Shown here piece by piece: positions 10,931 through 23,970 of a stretch of DNA of 64,000 nt (within the stretch, counting starts at the first letter, position 1; each line of letters begins with the position of its first letter). The notes beneath the pieces were generated by a model. The model saw only the letters and a program-made list of their open reading frames with translations. It searched no databases and was not told the origin of the DNA. The position numbers were made by a program, and so were the translations under genes. The stretch comes from Trebouxia sp. TZW2008 (Eukaryota; Chlorophyta; Trebouxiophyceae; Trebouxiales; Trebouxiaceae): contig BDIU01000244.1 in assembly GCA_002118135.1 (NCBI GenBank), forward strand, positions 62,001-126,000. Direction: 5' to 3'.

Positions 10931-13153
10931 ATGCCGGGCGAAAATGGCGTTCTAGCCAGAGACTTTACGGCAGGTAGAGATTTTGCCGCAAACTTGGCCA
11001 GTCGTTATCAATCACGAACCACTTATTCAGGCACGTTGGCCTGCGTCCTTCTTGCTGCTCAAGGGATTCGACTACCTGCCTGTTGGTTATCCAGCTTCGT
11101 ATTCTTCGTATGATTACGAGTACCCCGGCTGGGTGCACGGCCACAAGGCTTGACGCGATTTTGGCGTTTTGCAGATCGGGCAAGCCGAGCCGTGCAGTCG
11201 CAGTTCGATGATGGAGCTTCGAGGTACGCACTGCCCCAGGAGACGTCCCTTCGGTGTCCTGCCCCAAGACCAGAAAGACAGCCCACACAGTGGCATTCAG
11301 CAGCTGCTGCCGAGGCGCCAGCAAGCCGTGCACATGCAAGCTATCAGTCAGGCAGTCAGGCAGGAGCAGCTCAGCCAGGCATGAGCTCAGGCACCACAGC
11401 TCAAGAGCCTGTTCAGGAAGAAGCTTCAGGGTACATGGACACTGAAAGCGACTCAGACACTGGCGCAACTGAGAAGTCAAAGGTGAGGAGACAGTTCTCA
11501 AAGCACTTCTGCCTGCCCTGTAACACAGCCAAAGTGCCAATCGAACTCAAATGTGTGCAGAGGAAACCCGCTTCACCCGCTGCGCAGCCCATCAGGGACT
11601 ACAAAGGACAGAGTAGGCAGATGATTACCATGGCCTTTTTGGAAGAAGGTGGCTACTTTGACGTGCCTATTCAGGTGAGCACTGCGTTGACCTAGCAGAC
11701 TTCCACACAGGGAATTTGTCATTACACAAAGCTGGTCACCCCCTGCCACCATGTTCTGTGTGGTCTAGCAGACGTTCAGGATACAGCACAGTGATGACAG
11801 ACTTTACACAGCCACTTGCATTTTACCAGAGTTTGCAAGAGATAGTTGCCTCCTTCTGTATGCACCTTGCTGGGTCACACAACCTTGCTAGAAAGCATGT
11901 GGCAATCACACAATAATGATGATGATGATGACTGTGACTCGCAGGTTGCCTCAGCCAGGCTAGGTCTGGGTGTGACCACACTGAAGAGGGTGTGCAGAGC
12001 CAGCAACATGAAGAGGTGGCCTTTCCGCAAGCGCAACAGTCTGGGCCGCCTCATTGACCGCACCAAGCAGGTTTTGGATGACGGCACTGGCCAGGACAAC
12101 ATGCAGAAGCTGGCAGCCCTGCAGGTCCTTGAGAAGCAGCGCCAGGTCATGCGGGTGCGTCACTGCTTGAACTTCTGCCCTATCTTGTGCCAACCTCTGC
12201 TTGACCATACTGAAACCTGTTACTTCACACTGTTTTCCTTTGACCTCTTCCATTCCTGAGCTGCACTACTGGAAAACAAGTTGTGCCCTATATGCTGTCA
12301 TGTCTGCCATTCACACCTTGACCATGCCCAATGCAAAGTTGTAGCTGAGTGCAGTGACATGCATACGACACGACTTGATCATGGAGCATGGTCAATGTGT
12401 TGTAAATAGCTGTGCTTGCAGGGCTGTCTGCATGTGCATTTTGAGCAGTACACACAGAACTGCATTTCTGCAAGACCTCTTTGTTCATGTCACAAATGCT
12501 CTGCCGTCCAACAACACCAAACCCAGCAACGCCTCCATATCTTCAAAGCGCTTCACGCAGCTCTACGCATGCCTGTGCTACAGCAGTCCTGAGAATTAAC
12601 CATTTGCTCATGCACATGTGCGACAATGACAGTATATGATTGATTGATGCAGAACTGCCAGAGCAAAGACATGGATGACAAGATCAAGTCATATAGGCAG
12701 GCCATCTTCAAGCTGGACCATGCAGAGCGCAAGAGGGGGGACACTCCTGCAAGCAAGGACCAGAGTGAGTCAGGATAGCATCTTTCATGCTGTCTTGCAT
12801 GCGGTGCCATGTTTTGTGCATGCTGCAATTCAGGTGCCTTTTCTTGCCTGTGCTTCTGTGGCCAAACAATGCACTCAAATGAGATTGTGCGGCGTAAGTG
12901 CATAGAGCTACACAGCAATGCCCAGAAGTGCGTCATATGCTCAAATGCGCAAGGCAGATGTTTGCACTAAACTTACTTGTAAGCAGGCATTGCCTGTCTG
13001 TACCCTGCAGTACACCAGAAATATTATCTTTTGCTGATGTTTGCAGGCCCCACTGCAACCAAGCTGACCGCAAACTCAGCAGTGCAGCGCATTCTGCCTG
13101 GTCAGGAGGTTGCTCACGATGAAGCCCAGGCTTCGACCTCTGCTGACCACTGA
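10931..13153 (+). CDS. RWP-RK domain transcription factor
   Basis: Nuclear DNA-binding regulator of the plant/algal RWP-RK family (nitrogen response, gamete and egg-cell programmes). Secure exons: 11175-11674, 11945-12154, 12653-12764, 13047-13153 (TGA), phase-consistent. The RWP-RK motif spans the 11674/11945 junction: GYFDVPIQ joined to VASARLGLGVTTLKRVCR, then NMKRWPFRKRNSL. The canonical RWPHRK is RWPFRK here. It is followed by a helical leucine/glutamine-rich stretch (QKLAALQVLEKQRQ) typical of the family. The N-terminal third is acidic and low-complexity (DTESDSDTG). The 5' end is uncertain: an ATG at 10931 (MPGENGVLARDF) with donor at 10974, and a possible exon 11064-11132 (YSSYDYEYPGW), do not join in one clean phase. 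Confidence 0.85.
11914..11931 (+). repeat. (ATG)n microsatellite next to a splice acceptor
   Basis: Five ATG/GAT units directly precede the acceptor of the exon encoding the RWP-RK core (exon starts at 11945). They replace a normal polypyrimidine tract. Confidence 0.8.
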
Positions 13154-14365
13154 AACCTCATCAGCTAGCATCATCAGCAGCTGTGCCTGCCCAAGGACAG
13201 CGCAGAAATGTAGAAGTAATGAACCCTGGCATATGCAATGGATGACGCCCATAGTGACAAAATCAGTTGCTGGCATGACGTGATCGCATAGCAAAGCAGT
13301 CTCTAGATAGATATGGTGTGATTCCCAGGGCAGACATGCCCCTTATTGCTGTTGTTGTATGTGCTGATTTCCAGGGTGTCTGTATGATCTGGTATATAGG
13401 CTGCATTGCTTAATCATCCTGACATTGTACCCTCAATGTCAGGTGCATCTGCAGAGTGCACAGCCCAAGGTGCAAACTTTATCATGCAGAACCTTAGCAT
13501 CTTTTCTTCAAAGCACTGCAGCATTGAACTCTGATGAGCAACAAGTGACATGCAGTGGTTTTGTACAGACTCGACATTTGTGAGTGTCAGACTCAGCATT
13601 TGTGGGTATCAGAGGTAAAACAGTTTCACATTAGCACAAGATATCAGCTGCCCAAACTTTGCAAAACATCTCGTCCTGAACAAGGACATGTTGTAACAAG
13701 CACATCACGCGGTCTGCTTCGAGCTATGGCTGTGCATCTCTGTTGAGATAACAACTAACAAGGTAGCATTCTTTGTCAAGTTGTGCAACAGCAACTGCAC
13801 GTGATGCTAGCTCTGCTGTCCTGACATATGTACAGTTGTACATTGTCAGTATGACATTGTGCCATATGTGTGACTTATATACTAGCTTGTCAGCCATGGA
13901 AGGGAACTTGAAGCTGCAGGTGCTGCATGTGCCTTGTACATACGCATCGTCTATGACAGTGTTTCGAAGTGGACAAAACTACTCTTCTGCGTTGCTCAGC
14001 AGCAACAACATTGCTGCAAGGTACGATTGCTTCTCTGTATTTGCCATGACTTTGTGTATTTGTGCACCTGGTCATCCGCAGCAAAGCTGAATGCAAAGGG
14101 TGGAACAGATGTTTCTCGCACCTGTCTGGCAAACGAAGCCATCTATTCACAAGCTGGGAAGAAGCAGCAATCATCTCAGCACAGCAGCAACTCCAGAATC
14201 CCTTTTGTATTGGCAGCCTCACAGTCAAACTTCACGACGACGCGTTGAGCCTAGCGGAGCGGTGTAGTGCTCTGCCGGACGGGGCAGTAGACGCAGCAGA
14301 CACTTTTGCACACCGTGACATTGTCGAGCCTGTGTTCGTCATCAATTCGTTCATCGTCGACTGCG
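13154..14365. other. Spacer between RWP-RK and AIDA genes
   Basis: About 1.2 kb without a supported gene. It should contain the RWP-RK 3' untranslated region and the AIDA promoter and 5' leader. Open frames here lack splice-site context and family resemblance. Confidence 0.5.
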
Positions 14366-16181
14366 ATGCCTCCTACAAAGGCTGCAACACACCAGAAGTG
14401 GCAGCGAGCTTACGAGGACGCCCTTGACTCCGATCAATGGGGACAGGCAAGAATGACGAGACTCCGTATTATCGGACAGCTTTCGCACTGAGACAGCGTC
14501 GTCTGTCGATGACGCTGCCGTGTAATCAGCAAGATCTGCTATGCAGAAAGACGAGGCCAAGGAAGAGTACGAACACCTGAAGGAAACATTGCAAACGGTA
14601 TTGCAGGGTTTGCATGCATCCTGACTGCCGTGATTGTTGCATTGTCTACTCATGATACACGTATGCAGGTGTGCCGCCTGAACAAGCTTGGTCTGACAGA
14701 CTTTGAAGCTGAAAGTCTTGAGAAGATGTGCAGTAGTCTTGAGCTAAGGGTGCAGGAAAGACACGCTGATATGTTGGCATTGACAGCAATGCATTGGGGT
14801 GTCATGACCACGCATCTTCCTATTGCAGGCTCTCAAGACGTCTGGCAAGTCTGGCATTTCACTTGATGACATGCAAAGAATCAAGCCCTGGTTTGTCAAC
14901 ATGATGAACAGCACAGGTCTGCATGCATGTGGTAGCACCATATGGCTGCAATTATCTCACAAGTATCCCCCAGCCTTCCCAACTGACATGCTTCATGCAA
15001 TGCAGATGCTTTTCCCATGCATATACCCCAGACAGGAGCTGTGAGCAAGCAGGGCTTGCAGCATGAGCTGTCTCTGAGGGTAAGCATTGCAGTTCACATT
15101 ATGTGCTTCTGTCACCTGTTCATGCATGAACGCTTTCTTGACGGGTTTGCACAGTGGATTTTCACATTGGGTTCGCATGTTGAGCTTGCAACATGCTCCA
15201 TGAGCTGTGCAATGTTACAGGAGAAGTATCACAAGGTGTATGATGTCCCTCAAGAACTAGTGACCAATGCAGCAAACATCAGCGTTGCCAATGAAGCTGA
15301 GCCTACAGGCAGCAAAGGCAGTCTGCTGCCGCCTGTCAGTAAGCCATTGCATAGAGGCGGCAAGCTGATCAGCTTCAAGCTGGAAAAGTGGGGCTTCAAA
15401 GATGAGGTGGCAAAGGTAAGACTGCTTAGCCAGCCTGAAAGCTAGTTGCCTCATGCACAAGGTGAGTTGCAGCAACTTCTGCACCCGCCAGCTTTTGCTG
15501 GCCACACCCAGTCAAGTAGTGCATAATACATACAAAAAGGCTTGACCCTGCAAGTATCATGCATGGTCCTTGATGTGTCATAAATGGCACAATGCTAGAA
15601 TTGCCTTACATGCCATTTGCATGTGCAGGGAATCCAGGACGCTTTTGTCACAATCAGCCTTGTAGGCGAGAAAGGCAGCATCATTGGGCAGCCACAAGAC
15701 ACTCCTACCACAAACAACCTAGCTGGCAACTATGTTCTGTTCAATGACGTCCAGGTGCGCATTCCTAATTTCAGCAAGTTCTTCCTTGATGCATATGCTT
15801 GGTAAGAGCATTGGCAATGCTGCTGCTATTTGATGCAGAACACTCTTTGCTGCAGCTGCATCTGGCAGCATATCATGGCAGAACATGCGCATTTGACACT
15901 GAAAAGCTTGGTTGCAGGTGCATGTTCAGAAGAGCATTGACTCTATTCCCCGCGCTTCTGCTCTGTTCTTTGAGTTCAAGCGATGGAAGCCAAAGAAGGA
16001 GATGATAGCAAGCAAAGCGTACTCTTTCATTGACTGGGACCAGCTCAACAGCTTGCAGCCAGGCAAGTGTGCCCTAGAAGTGTACAAGGCTCCTGCTGAC
16101 TTTTCCAGAAAGACCAAACCTAGCTTGCTGTCTGTGAAACCATTATATCTGCATCTGATTGCCTCTACTCAGGTGGCTTGA
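14366..16181 (+). CDS. AIDA: AIDA-like protein (axin interactor, dorsalization-associated), C2-AIDA domain
   Basis: Homologue of animal AIDA: an N-terminal helical bundle and a C-terminal phospholipid-binding C2 domain. Exons: 14366-14446, 14547-14597, 14669-14749, 14829-14916, 15036-15079, 15221-15415, 15629-15754, 15918-16181 (TGA), all in phase, about 309 residues versus about 306 in human. N-terminal match: KWQRAYEDALDSDQWGQ. C2 domain: LISFKLEKWGFKDE, then DAFVTISLV, QDTP, and ASALFFEFKRWKPKK near the end, closing with KPLYLHL as in AIDA. Intron 1 has a GC donor (GGACAG/GCAAGA); splicing there aligns the first two exons to AIDA without a gap. The gene is convergent with IFT74, 168 bp apart. 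The role in algae is unknown; membrane association is inferred from the C2 fold. Confidence 0.9.
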
Positions 16182-16349
16182 AAAGCTGTTAAGCAGCTTC
16201 TGTTATTGCACCCCATGGTGATTGGACAAATGCTATATCACCAGCAATCATTTGCAGTTGAGCTTTGTGCAATCATGCTGAGGCAATTGTAAGCTTCCAC
16301 TGATTAGTCACTCAACATGTGCAACAATTGGGAGACGTTTGTGCAGTAC

Positions 16350-19300
16350 TTAAACAAATGCCACTTTCTTCAGTTCGCCATTCAAGTCAGCAATTAGCGT
16401 CAAAACAGAATCTACAAGCGCTGGGTAGTTTGCTGCAGCTTCTCTACTCCTTATTGCCTGCTCCAGCCTTGTATTTGCCTGCATCCACCACAATGTAAGA
16501 AACTGTGACATCATTCCATCCAACGTGACTATCTCTGCCAGAAAATTCAGCAACACTTGCTGCGTAATGAGTGCACACGACTGCAATAGCAAGCCTCGCT
16601 TTCAGTACCATTGATCAGCCAGCATGCATGCCTGCTGCTTGCAAATGACATGTACCTCTTGGCTTCTGCTGATGTCCTGTCCAAGTCTGTCAATCTGCAT
16701 GATTGCAGAATGCTGATTGATGATGACCCTTTGCTCCTCCAGCAGCTCGGACTGCTCAGCTGATGCTGCTTGAGTTGCTTGCAGGCTCTGCTTAGTCTGA
16801 GCAAGCTCAGATTCAAGGGCACCACTCTGCATGCCCTACAGCAATGAATGCACACCGTCATCTGCATACACTCTGCAGCTGTAGGAAGAGCGCAGGAGGC
16901 GGGCCTGCAGCCACTGATGTCAATGCCAGTGATTTGCGCACTTGCACTGCAACAACGACTATGTGGTACCATGTCTTAAACATTGTCAGCTCAGTGGTCA
17001 GTTTGCCTTTCGCCAGCTCTGATGTGCATTTTGGCACAAGGACACAGCAGAGTCAACATCAGATGTGTCTGGGCAAGGCCGCCATAACCTGATCTGTGGC
17101 GCAATCAGGCCTGCACTTTCATGTCAATGCATGCCATACCTGATCAGTAGCTACATCAGAACTTGCGGGATGTTGCGTTTGTAGGCTTGTCATCCTCTGA
17201 CTCAGGCTTGCTAGCTCTGCCTCCATCTTGCCTTGCAAAGTCCTGATTTTCTGCAGCTCAGCCCTCTGCACAGGTGATGCCTGCATGCAGCATTCTTCTG
17301 TGGACAACGCTCTATCTGTCATGAAAGGCAGGGTGGGAAAGCCAGCAGACAGAAACAGTTCAAGTGCTTGCAGCATCTGGATGTGATGCCTACTGCAATG
17401 CATGCACATGACCTCATAAGCAGCAAATACTTGGACTGCCTCACACGCCAAGTCACTGCTGGAAGCGGCAGCTGTATCATTGTCATTTGCGTGCTTGCTA
17501 GTAAGGATTCATGATCCTGCCCAATGCACACAGGAGGGGCAAGCAGCAGCTGTGCTTGCATGCAGCAGCATGCAAATGCCACTGTCAAAAGCATATATAG
17601 AGGGGTGCGGTACATGCATCTCAAGCAGCTCTTGCCTGGCTTTCATCAAAGTCCAGCTGTGGCATATCTGCAATGTTGGTCCTGCCAAAACGGTTCTGCT
17701 TGCCAGCCAGCTGCATTCCTTCCAGTTCTGCAAGCTTGCTTGCCTTGCCGGCAGCATAACTCTGCATGAAGAGGGCCATTGCCTTGTCCTGCTGTGTCAG
17801 CTCCTCCAGTCTCTGTTGATTGCCCAAAGATGCACTGCAGCGACCACTGTTACATCCGTCAGACAGTCAACTCGTCAGTCAATCAGTCAGTTTAGTCAGT
17901 CACTCATTCAATTACTTGATGCGGCAGTCAGGCACCCAATCTGTCCAGCAGTCAAATCAAGTACCCTTAGCTCATCTACCAACCTTTCCTGGCTTTGTTT
18001 GCTCACGCTGGGTGTGGGTAGCAGACACATCCTGCTGGGTGCAATAGCTTGGCTGGATAATATGACCAACACTAGGCAGACATGATGCTCGACAGCTGAT
18101 ACACAGAATATGCTGACATTTGTTTGCTTGGAATCAAATTGGATTGTGCAGCGATGAGAAAGCAGTGCAAAAGACGCAGGTACAGTCAGGTGCCTTGACT
18201 GTCTGAGCAGGTGCTGTAGGATGTCCTGATGGTGGGCTTGCAGGGTGGCTATGATGCAGCAGATAAGACCTTGCACACAGACAACTGTCTGGAACACTGT
18301 TTCAGCTGTAATTTCAGCCGTCTGTGCAGAACTGCATCCATGGGTTTAGGCCTGCTCATTGTAGACATGGGCAAGATTGCAGCTGCAAATCAGTCTTTGA
18401 AGCCAGCTAGGGCAATTTGCTGCATGTGGCCACAGCACAGATGTCATGGCGGCATGATGTGAGATGATCTGAGTTGTCCTTTTGCCAGCAAGCAATGCAG
18501 CTGTGTTGCATTGGCTGCAATGCATACTCTCAGACACCAAGCGATGGCTGCAGGAATGCATCATTACAGTATATGACCTACACATCTTGTGGGATGGGCT
18601 CAGTGCTCTCATATAATTGCTTTCAAGACTTCAGAGTCCACTGACAGTACCTGAGCAGAGAGAAAAGGAAGTAAAGAAGGAGGGAGGTGAGAAAAAAATC
18701 CCACTTTTGTTCACAGACTCTCAGTGCAATGATCATGGAGTCACCTGGTAGGCTGTGCAGTCACGCCTTGGCGCTCCAGCTGACAAGCGGCCTCAGTGGC
18801 TTGTTTGGCTTATTGACAGGCTGTCTTACATGCCTCATTGTCTGCCCTCACCATGGCATGCAGGGCAGCCCTTTGATCTTCAAGGCAAAGAGAGACACAA
18901 GAGGAGGGAACACGGAAACCTCTCAGTAAAGAAGTCAACTGCTAGGCTGTGCAGTCACGCCCTGCCGTTCAAGCTGGCGAACGACGTCAGTAGCCTGTTT
19001 GGCCTGCTGAGAGGTCGCCTCACAGGTGTGATTGTCTACCTTTTACCTTGGCAAACAAGGTCGCCCTCTGATCTTCAAGTCGAAGAAAGACATAAGAGCA
19101 GGGAGGAGGGAAGGTGAGAACCTTGATGTGGTGAAGTCACCTTGTAGGCTGTGCAGTCACACCCTGCAGTTCAAACTGGCAAATGGCATCAGTAGCCTGT
19201 TTCGCTTTTCAAGAAGCAGTCTCGCATGCCTCATTGTCTGCCTTTACCTTGGCAAGCAAAGCAGCCCTCTGGTCTTCAAGGGCAGAGAGACACAAGAGGA

Positions 19301-21493
19301 GGGAAGACAAAAACCTTTAAATAGGGAAGTCAACTACTAGGCTGTGCGGGCACGCCCTGCCGTTCCAGCTGGCGAATGACGTCAGTAACCTGTTTGGCCT
19401 GCTGAGAGGCTACCTTACAGGCATGATTGTCTGTCTTTTACCTTGGCAAGCAAGGCAGCCCTCTGATCTTCACGTCGAAGAAAGACAAAAGAGCAGGGAG
19501 GAGGGATAATGAGAATGTAGATGTGGTGAAATCACCTTGTAGGCTGTGCAGCCACGCGCTGCCAATAAACTGGCAAATGGCATCATTAGCCTGTTTCGCT
19601 TTTCCAAAAGCAGTTTAGCATGCCTCATTGTCTGCCTTTACCTTGGCAAGCAAAGCAGCCCTCTGGTCTTCAAGGGCAGAGAGAGACACGAGAGGAGGGG
19701 AGAGGACAAGGCCATAGTGGTGAAGTCACCTGGTTGGCTGTGCAGTCACACCCTGTCGTTCCAGCTGGCGAATCGCCTCAGTGGCCTGCTTGGCCTTCTG
19801 AGAGGCTGTTTCACATGCCTCATTGTCTGCCTTTACCTTGGCAAGCAAGGCAGCTCTCTGGTCTTCAGGCCCCAAGCTTGGCTTCTGACTCTCAGCTTGT
19901 AGCTCTGCTTTGCGCTTCGTCAACCCCTCTACTTGTTGCTGCAACGTAATGTACATGTCATAAGTGACTGGGCAATGTAAAGTTTGTCTTGCCAATTTTG
20001 AATGCAGGCTTAGACAGGGGTCCATGTTGCACAGAAAGGAAATGCTTATGATAAGCACAAGCGCTGCATAGGCAATGTTGCAGTCGCAGGACCAGCAGGG
20101 ATGCAATATATTGTGCAATGCATTGTCAGCCTGTCAGGCTGCCGCTGACAGTAAGGACATGTTTGGCAGGCATTGTCCTTACTGCATTTTCTTTTGTGGG
20201 CATTGCTGTGTAGAAACATGCAGCAGTCCATGTGCTGTCGAGGGCTTGTTGAGCACGCACTTTAGTGGCGTGAACGCTTGATGAACAAGGTATGGTGAAC
20301 ATGGTACAGTGTGTTACCTGCAACATGAAAGCCCTCTGCTTGGGAGGCTCTGCTGCCAGTAGTGCCTCTACATTGCTGACTTGTGCACCCACCGCTTCAA
20401 GCTGGGCTTGTAGCTGCTGCTGATCAGCCTGCAGCTGCTGCTTGGTATCCTATGTACATAACAACACATACACATGAACGTGTTGCAAAGACACTCAAGT
20501 TGGCCGCAGCCATAGCTGCTAACAACCTTGTAAGAAAACGCTGCGATTTTATCCATATGCACTGTCGTTAGCATGGGTCAATGTCTTCAGACACTGTTTT
20601 GCCCAATAGAAGCTGTTGGGCAATATGCATGTCATGCGGCATTGGTGAACTTGCAGCAACATTGAGCAAGGAGCAGATTAGGCAGCCAATCAGCAGTGCT
20701 GCCAGACCTGCAGGTTATAAAAGTCCCGTTGCTGCTCAATGGACATCTCCTGCACTTTCTGCTCAAGCTGCTTCTGTATCTGCTCTGCCGCTGCTTGTGT
20801 TTCTTTGGTCTGTCGCTGTTTTGCTGCCCTGTTGGCATAGACAGCATCAGCCCTCTGTCTCTCTGCATGATTGCTTGCTGCAAGCTTGGCATGCTGATCC
20901 TGTAGTGTCTGGAGTTTGGTGCCAGCCACATGATTGCTGAGGACTGCATTCAGGTCAGACAGCTGACCCTGAAGGTACTGTACTTCCTTGCTTGCAGACT
21001 CAACTTGCATCTCAAGCTGCTGTCGCTTTGCTGAGTCTTGGCCAGAGGCGTCCAGCTCTGCCTAAATAGTACAAGTCATTTGAGCTCAAGCTGCAGCTGC
21101 TGAATTTGACACAGGAGGGAAACTTGTTATGACAAGTACCTGCAACTGTGTTGTCACGTCTATCAGCTCAGATCGCTTCTGCCGCAGCTGACTCAAAAAA
21201 AAGGTCTTGTCCATGACTTGACGCCCCGCAGCACTTGCTGACTTGACACCAGCAAGCCCCTGCTGAGTGACTGGGCGATCTGCAACCTGGGGTACAAAGG
21301 GGCTGGACGCAGCCCAGCTGTGGACGCCTGTGCCGGGTCTCGCGTTTCGCATTGCAGTACTTGGTGCACGGAGAGATGCAGTGCCGATTCGGGCCGCGCT
21401 GGGAGGCCTTGCATAGCTTGATCCAGCCGATCTCGCTGATTGTCTTCCGTCTGGAAAGCTGTCTTGGCTTGCTCGCGAAGGCGGACGATCCAT
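16350..21493 (-). CDS. IFT74: Intraflagellar transport protein IFT74
   Basis: Coiled-coil subunit of the IFT-B core that pairs with IFT81 to bind tubulin and carry cargo in cilia. Exons in transcription order that I can place: 21493-21140, 21061-20708, 20449-20318, 19938-19730, one ending 5' at 17834 (3' border near 17660-17700 uncertain), 17280-17140, 16826-16656, 16478-16350 (TAA). An additional exon near 17410-17500 is likely but unresolved. The N-terminus is basic, Ser/Arg/Pro-rich (MDRPPSRASQ), then the family signature ADRPVTQQGLAGVK and DKTFFLSQLRQKRSEL. The rest is long heptad coiled coil (VQYLQGQLSDLNAVL; IEQQRDFYNLQ). Start at 21493 chosen as MDRPPSR; an in-frame ATG at 21514 is also possible. 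The intron 17840-19729 is filled with broken copies of the exon at 19730. Confidence 0.9.
17860..17910 (+). repeat. CAGT-rich simple repeat
   Basis: Imperfect (CAGT)n run inside an IFT74 intron, close to the acceptor of the exon ending at 17834. Confidence 0.75.
18735..19729 (-). repeat. Five broken tandem copies of the IFT74 exon at 19730-19938
   Basis: Copies start (donor side) at about 18742, 18937, 19136, 19327 and 19530, period near 195 bp, all antisense to the numbering. Each encodes EDQRA..L..KVK like the true exon but is interrupted: copy 1 by TAA after EACKTACQ, copies 2 and 4 by a +1 shift after KVK, copy 3 by TGA after EACETAS, copy 5 by TAA after NEAC. Copies 2 and 4 share diagnostic changes, as do 3 and 5, so a two-copy block of about 390 bp was itself duplicated. 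Confidence 0.9.
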
Positions 21494-21703
21494 TGCTTCG
21501 ATCGCAGTCAGCACGCAACGCCTATCTGCTTGTCAACCGCTTCAGGTGGTTACTTGTGCGCACACTGCTTTAGCCAGCCTGCTCCTGCCACTCTAGCTAG
21601 CTTGCATTGATGATTCATCTCATGTCAGCTTCCAAAAGCATTGTTCACACCAATTCATTCATATCAAAGACAAGATAGAGGATTCGTTTGCAGTGTTGTT
21701 CAT

Positions 21704-23614
<1,911 letters not shown>

Positions 23615-23970
23615 CTATTGCGCAATAAGAGCGTTTGCAAATTGCTCGAGCTGCTGCCTTGCATTTCATGTTGTGCTTTGACCGAGGAACCGCCACTAGG
23701 GCAGGGCGTCGTCAGAAGGGCCCGTAGGACAGCTAGGTTTCCAGAAACCCTATTTGCCTTGCACTGTTGCAACACGCATGTACATGTAGTTGAGCGCTGC
23801 AGAGCTAACCACCCCGTGCACGCAACCGTGGGAAGTGCTGTCAGACCTGTGTGACTTGAAATAGCATGTTTGGTTGTTGAACGGGCGTTCGGCAGAGGCA
23901 CAGGCCAGCTCGCTTCGCATAGCTCCGTAGCATCTTGCAAGAGTTGCGCTTGGCCACGACCAGCAGCGCC
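23615..23970. promoter_or_regulatory. Shared divergent promoter region, UMP kinase / SF3B1
   Basis: 356 bp between two start codons on opposite strands. It must hold both core promoters and leaders. No TATA box is obvious. Confidence 0.5.

Noticed and set aside
11064..11132. RWP-RK exon candidate encoding YSSYDYEYPGW
   Set aside because: Attractive composition and AG/GT borders, but it does not join the ATG exon 10931-10973 or exon 11175 in phase; left out of the secure model.
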